From CAZUZD01 sp964624465 (GTDB taxonomy: Bacteria; Planctomycetota; Planctomycetia; Isosphaerales; Isosphaeraceae): DNA of 52,472 nucleotides. The first letter of the stretch is position 1; every line of letters starts with the position of its first letter. The position numbers were made by a program, and so were the translations under genes. The DNA lies in NCBI GenBank assembly GCA_964624465.1, contig CAZUZD010000010.1:1-52472 (forward strand). Reading direction: 5' to 3'. Of the stretch, positions 49,220-52,472 are shown piece after piece. The notes under the pieces are model-generated. The model was not told the DNA's origin. It saw only the letters and a program-made list of their open reading frames with translations, and searched no databases.

Positions 49220-50767
49220 TCACTTCTCTCGGATGGTGGGCGTGACGCCGACCCGATCGAACTCCTCGGTCATGACCCGCCGCACGTAACCCGCCTGGTC
49301 GGGAGTGGTCACCAGGGCGTCGTGGATCGTCCCCAGGAAGATCTGGGGCCGCTCGGCCTCGATCCGGCCGCAGATCCGGTCGTAGACGAAGTGGGCCTCG
49401 ACCTTCTGCATCATCCGGCTCGATCGCTGGTACTGGCCCTCCTTCAGGTCGAGGAGCAGGTTGTTGATCGTCGGGAAGAGCCGCCGGAACGCCTTGCCCT
49501 CCACGCTGGCCTTCTGGACCCTCAGCGTGCCGTAGAAGACGTTCTGGTAGAGCGTCCGCTTGAAGTCCTCCCTGTGATCGTCGGGAACGTCCAGTTCCCT
49601 CATCAGGGCCTCGTAGAACCCCCCCGTGGTCACCAGGGCCATGTACCGGTCCACATCGTCCTGGAAGCCCATAGGGGGGATTTTGCTCTCCTGTACCACT
49701 AAATCGTTAGTTTCGTCGTCTTTCTTGTTGTCTCCCATAGCTTTAAGGTAATTGGAATCGCAAAAACCCCATAGTAGGGAGCCTACTCCCATCCCCTCTC
49801 CCCCTTCTTCCTGAATTTTTGGTCTTTGGCCCTTGTTTGGAGATGAAGAAGCATGAGCATGGGACAATGGGCAAGAGGAGCATGACGATGAGACCAAGTT
49901 GTCGAGAAAGTCCTCATCAATCTCGTATTTCAAGTAGTCCTCCTTCTCGGTCAGCCGCTTCCAGCCATCGAAGTAGCCGGGATGAAGACGGGACGCCAGG
50001 TGGAGCATGCCCAGGAAGAACGGCTGCGAGCAGGCGATGTCCAGGAAGACGAGCGGCTGCCCCTTGTAGGTCACGCAGCATCGGGTTACCGAGGGCAGGC
50101 TGCTGAGTCCGTAGTGGAGCCGGCCGTAGTGATCGACGATCGGGTCGTGGCCCCCGGCCGCAAATCGCTCCAGGAGGACCAATGCGGCGGCGACATCTCG
50201 CTCCCTCATCTGCCCGTCCTTGCCCCGGACCAGCGGGCTGAACTCGTGATGTTCGAGGACCGCCCTGCGTGCGCCCTCCAGGTCGAAGTCCACGTACTTG
50301 AGGTAGCGGACGAGGTGACGGTGAATTGGCCGCAGCCGCCGATCCCGCACACTCTTCCACTGGTCAATGTGCTTCACCAGGAACTTGTTCGACGGCGTGT
50401 GGTTGACGTAGCCGTCGCCGACGATCTCGGGGGTGGGCCTGTACCCACGGCATTGGCCGGGACGACCAGGCCGGGCGGCGACGAAATCCCGGTCGATCTG
50501 GAGGGCACCGTTGCGCTCCATCGATTCGAGCACCTTCTTGACGACCTTGTGGTCGGGGAAGAATTCGGCCATGTAGGTCGTCTTCAGCCGGACCATCCCG
50601 TCGGGGCTCAACCTTTCCTGCTTCCTCCGCCAGAAGATGCGGTCCAGGACGTACCGGGCGTGGTCGTCGTACCGCCTCAGATTCGGGTCGAGGTGGACCT
50701 CGGGGTCGAAGCCCTTCGGGACCACCAGGGTGTGCTGTCGCTTCCTGCTCCGTGTGCGGACCTTCAT
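49220..50767 (-). CDS. Putative family-A DNA-polymerase-like replication protein
   Basis: 515 residues from the ATG at 50767, just before the N gap; the frame continues upstream only through the gap. The N-terminal third is basic with a helix-turn-helix feel (VRLKTTYMAEFFPDHKVVKK). Three segments recall the catalytic motifs of family-A polymerases: motif A-like FLDIACSQPFFLGMLH (D243, S247, Q248); motif B-like REDFKRTLYQNVFYG (R399, K403, G413); motif C-like FLGTIHDALVTTP (H482, D483), followed by YVRRVMTEEFDRVG as in polymerase C-termini. No 3'-5' exonuclease is present. Between A and B lies an AT-richer hydrophilic insert. With repeats and small genes nearby, a plasmid or phage replication role is likely. 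I have not identified a named family. Confidence 0.5.
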   Translation of the reverse strand: MKVRTRSRKRQHTLVVPKGFDPEVHLDPNLRRYDDHARYVLDRIFWRRKQERLSPDGMVRLKTTYMAEFFPDHKVVKKVLESMERNGALQIDRDFVAARPGRPGQCRGYRPTPEIVGDGYVNHTPSNKFLVKHIDQWKSVRDRRLRPIHRHLVRYLKYVDFDLEGARRAVLEHHEFSPLVRGKDGQMRERDVAAALVLLERFAAGGHDPIVDHYGRLHYGLSSLPSVTRCCVTYKGQPLVFLDIACSQPFFLGMLHLASRLHPGYFDGWKRLTEKEDYLKYEIDEDFLDNLVSSSCSSCPLSHAHASSSPNKGQRPKIQEEGGEGMGVGSLLWGFCDSNYLKAMGDNKKDDETNDLVVQESKIPPMGFQDDVDRYMALVTTGGFYEALMRELDVPDDHREDFKRTLYQNVFYGTLRVQKASVEGKAFRRLFPTINNLLLDLKEGQYQRSSRMMQKVEAHFVYDRICGRIEAERPQIFLGTIHDALVTTPDQAGYVRRVMTEEFDRVGVTPTIREK

Positions 50768-50774
50768 CGCATTC

Positions 50775-50784
50775 NNNNNNNNNN
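50775..50784. other. 10-N assembly gap
   Basis: Ten unknown bases. The string CGCATTC stands directly on both sides of the gap, which suggests that two contig ends were joined with an unresolved overlap. The true distance and order across it are uncertain, and the start of the polymerase-like gene lies right next to it. Confidence 0.9.
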
Positions 50785-51047
50785 CGCATTCCTGTGCTGG
50801 GACCGTCCCTGATCCCGTTAGTCCTACTTCGCATGCGGACCTTCGTCGTCCCTCTCCCCGTCGGCCTCGTGGGGTCGGAAGGAGGAGGAGCCGGAACTCG
50901 ATAGTCGCCTCGGCATCGTTACACAGATGAGGCCGAGGGCGTCGGCCCAAGGAGTCTGATCACAACCCGACGGGCGATGTCGGGGACACGTTCGCCGATG
51001 ATCGGCGAACGTCATTCACTGCTGGCGGGCATGAGCCCCCGATCTCA
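50785..51047. other. Gene-free region beside the gap
   Basis: Only short frames without motifs occur here. It contains the 25-bp palindrome and, near 50830-50845, a minus-strand string ACGAAGGTCCGCATGCGAAG that resembles the first codons of the polymerase-like gene (ATGAAGGTCCGCACACGGAG). Confidence 0.4.
50988..51012. promoter_or_regulatory. 25-bp perfect palindrome
   Basis: ACGTTCGCCGAT and ATCGGCGAACGT flank a single G. It lies 221 bp upstream of the polymerase-like start and 36 bp after the small HTH gene on the same strand. As DNA it suits a dimeric regulator or partition protein; as RNA it would be a long stem with a very short loop, but no T-run follows. Confidence 0.7.
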
Positions 51048-51341
51048 TTACCAGCCCTTAGCGGTCCGAACCAGCGGCTCGATAATGTCCTCGGCCCACC
51101 GTACCAGTGCATCGTCTCCGGCCCGCCGTTGCATCGCTGCGACGGCGAGCGTGGCCTCCTTCTGGATCTCGGGGTCTTGAGCTTCCATCCGACGAACCGC
51201 CTCCCTGGCCTGATCCAGATCGAAGCACAGTCGGCCGCAGGCGCAGGGCTCCAAGCCCTGAGCCCGGACCGCATGATCGACTCGCCTCCAAGGCATGCCG
51301 AGTTCCCTGGCGATCTCTGTCCGTGACACGTAACGCTTCAT
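51048..51341 (-). CDS. Small helix-turn-helix (MerR/excisionase-like) protein
   Basis: 97 residues from the ATG at 51341; an in-frame ATG 18 bases upstream is also possible, and neither has a clear ribosome site. The N-terminus is YVSRTEIARELGMPWRRVDH then AVRAQGLEPCACGRLCFDLD, a winged-HTH of the MerR/excisionase type with three Cys (CACGRLC). A helical C-terminus follows (EIQKEATLAVAAMQRRAGDD). Such proteins are excisionases or copy-number/partition regulators on mobile elements. The palindrome 36 bp beyond its end is a possible binding site. Confidence 0.6.
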   Translation of the reverse strand: MKRYVSRTEIARELGMPWRRVDHAVRAQGLEPCACGRLCFDLDQAREAVRRMEAQDPEIQKEATLAVAAMQRRAGDDALVRWAEDIIEPLVRTAKGW

Positions 51342-51727
51342 CCTGAAGAATCCATTCATTGAGCGAGGTTGCTCGTGCCTGTCAGGATCGGGCGACATTG
51401 CCCGTCCCGAGGGCGTTATTATGGCCTATGTTTAGCCATGTATCAATGAGCCAGTGATGCTTTGCAATCTTCTCGGTTTCGGGCATAAAGCCGGGGAGTT
51501 TGATGGGAACCGGCCGGGAACCCCAATAGCTGTACTCCACCTCCTATACGAGGGATGGATCTGTACTCCACCTCCTATACAAGGGATGGACCGGCTACAT
51601 TTTTGCGTCCGAAACCTCGTGATATGCAACGTCATATACCGGTCACTTGCATCAGCCGATCGACCTGCTATCCTGCCCTTCCCGCAGCAAGGTCGCTGTG
51701 GGCCACACTCCGAGCAGAAGGATTTCG
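51342..51727. other. Gene-free region carrying tandem repeats
   Basis: About 390 bp without a convincing gene, more AT-rich than the rest (TATGTTTAGCCATGTATC, GATATGCAACGTCATATACC). It contains the two 31-bp tandem repeats and ends in AGAAGGA, the ribosome site of the next gene. By composition and repeats it is the best origin-like stretch in the window. Confidence 0.45.
51531..51592 (+). repeat. Two 31-bp direct tandem repeats, iteron-like
   Basis: Two abutting copies start TGTACTCCACCTCCTATAC, then G or A, then AGGGATGGA. They differ at two positions. The length is about three helical turns. Abutting repeats beside a replication-type gene and a small HTH gene are typical of iterons or operator arrays in plasmid origins; two copies is a low number. 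Confidence 0.8.
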
Positions 51728-51994
51728 ATGCGACACGAATGGGAGAAGGCCGAGGGGCCGTGCGAGACCGTCTACACCCGCCGGCTGAAGAACGGTTCGG
51801 TGAAGGGCAGCGACCAGGGCGGCCACTGGTACATGCAGGTCATGAACGGGACGATCGTCCCCCTGGAGCCACAGCCGGATATTCACCCCCTGGAGGCCAT
51901 CGACCGAATCATCGACCTGGCCAACGCCCTGGTTTGCGGGACGGCTATGCCTTCGCTGGGGAACGGCCGGGAGTTTCTTGAGACGGAGGCATGA
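51728..51994 (+). CDS. Small hypothetical protein, 88 residues
   Basis: The ATG at 51728 has a good ribosome site (AGAAGGA). The product begins MRHEWEKAEGPCETVYTRRL and contains SDQGGHWYMQVMNGTIVPLE, then a helix (HPLEAIDRIIDLANALVCG). I know no family. Codon use matches the rest. It shares four bases with the next gene (ATGA), so both are one unit. They are likely accessory genes of the replicon. Confidence 0.65.
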   Translation: MRHEWEKAEGPCETVYTRRLKNGSVKGSDQGGHWYMQVMNGTIVPLEPQPDIHPLEAIDRIIDLANALVCGTAMPSLGNGREFLETEA

Positions 51995-52275
51995 CGATGG
52001 GCCACACCAAGGACGGGCGACTCTACCTGGCGGTTCAACTCGGCGAACTGGTGACTCGCCACCAGAAGACCCGGTGGACCAGGAAGCAAAGGGACAGCTG
52101 GCTTGCGGCCTGCAAGGGCCTCGTGGACTCGGTGTACGACGCCGAGGAGGAGAACCTGAAGCAGGACGGGCTTCCGATCGACGACGAAGACTTCCTCAAG
52201 GAGTTGCAGGGGATGCCGGAGGCTTCGGATCAGTCGCCTCCCGCCAACGGGCGAGGCCGGAAGGGTCGGAGGTGA
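51991..52275 (+). CDS. Small hypothetical protein, 94 residues
   Basis: The start overlaps the previous stop (ATGA); a second ATG lies two codons in. The product reads MTMGHTKDGRLYLAVQLGEL, VTRHQKTRWTRKQRDSWLAA and DAEEENLKQDGLPIDDEDFL, with a Lys/Arg-rich end (NGRGRKGRR). It is mostly helical and charged, with no recognised domain. The basic tail could bind nucleic acid. Translational coupling to the gene before it is likely. Confidence 0.6.
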   Translation: MTMGHTKDGRLYLAVQLGELVTRHQKTRWTRKQRDSWLAACKGLVDSVYDAEEENLKQDGLPIDDEDFLKELQGMPEASDQSPPANGRGRKGRR

Positions 52276-52472
52276 ATTCGGTCGAACCCTGCCGTCGGTG
52301 AAAATCCAGCGGCGGCGTATTTTGGGGCTCGACTTTTTGAGCTTTTCTTCAGCCCCGTGGGGATAAACGGCGAGTTGACACACAAGAAAAGTGCCACAGG
52401 CGGAGTGCTCCACCGGGGCGGGGGGTGGGGCCTGCTCACCGAGAAACGCCTTGGAAATTCTGTAATTCCCAC
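52276..52472. other. End of window, possible weak terminator
   Basis: No gene is seen. At 52324-52355, GGGGCT and AGCCCC enclose a smaller GCTC/GAGC stem followed by TTTTCTTC, which could end the preceding two-gene transcript. The rest is featureless. Confidence 0.35.

Noticed and set aside
50785..50950. N-terminal extension of the polymerase-like protein across the N gap
   Set aside because: The frame through the gap depends on an arbitrary 10-N length, and the upstream residues are Arg/Gly-rich without homology; the ATG at 50767 is preferred.
52230..52472. Minus-strand open frame at the window end
   Set aside because: It overlaps the end of a plus-strand gene, lacks a ribosome site and has no recognisable motif.

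Overview
The window is GC-rich DNA that looks planctomycetal, most likely from the Isosphaeraceae/Gemmata side of the phylum. The signs are a PEP-CTERM exported protein, a very large secreted propeller/cytochrome/ThuA protein, a thioredoxin/haem/PDZ protein, a CopA with YHS and HMBD metal-binding N-termini, and multi-PAS hybrid kinases. It has no rRNA, tRNA or CRISPR that I can recognise. A 10-N assembly gap lies at 50775-50784. Several short remnants of genes that exist intact elsewhere in the window (ArsM tail, PP-loop gene tail, receiver domain) point to past duplication and deletion, as expected of a plasmid or accessory island.

Layout. 1-10.2 kb: a truncated TIM-barrel-like secreted protein, a frameshifted Trx/haem/PDZ gene, a ClpX paralogue, and a translationally coupled pair (giant hybrid histidine kinase, then a CPA1 Na+/H+ antiporter). 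10.6-27.6 kb: a sulfur-metabolism island. It holds a sulfite-oxidase-type molybdoenzyme, an ArsR-type repressor with a 12-bp palindrome at its start, and a run of genes for a tiny membrane protein, DsrE, rhodanese-YgaP, TauE, an MBL-rhodanese persulfide dioxygenase-like enzyme, DsrE2, a SoxB-like phosphoesterase and DUF1264. A LysR regulator follows, then a PEP-CTERM protein, SorA and SorB, a one-gene CcoN-CcoO-CcoP terminal oxidase with a small membrane subunit, a methyltransferase with an in-frame UGA (probable selenocysteine), and a methanethiol S-methyltransferase (MddA) homologue.

27.6-42.6 kb: a secreted propeller/cytochrome/ThuA protein, a Gly/Tyr-rich protein, then copper and arsenic resistance. 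This includes CopA, a four-helix Cys-rich copper-storage-type protein, a duplicated metallothionein-like protein, another secreted Cys protein, a BASS transporter, and a YnfA-arsR-acr3-arsC-arsM set on the minus strand, with a second TauE/SafE permease divergent from it. 42.6-48.1 kb: a PP-loop (PAPS-reductase-like) gene behind a perfect inverted repeat, a receiver-domain remnant, a second hybrid kinase and a stand-alone CheB. 48.3-52.5 kb: gene debris, then a putative replication module: a protein with family-A DNA-polymerase-like motifs, a 25-bp palindrome, a small HTH protein, two 31-bp tandem repeats and two overlapping small genes.

Working model (inference): persulfide or thiosulfate sulfur is handled by DsrE/rhodanese/MBL proteins to sulfite, which SorAB oxidises to sulfate. 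Electrons then pass through SorB to the fused cbb3-type oxidase. Excess reduced sulfur or selenium may be methylated and volatilised by the putative selenoprotein methyltransferase and MddA. The metal section detoxifies Cu and As in parallel. The replication-like end suggests that these functions travel on a plasmid.
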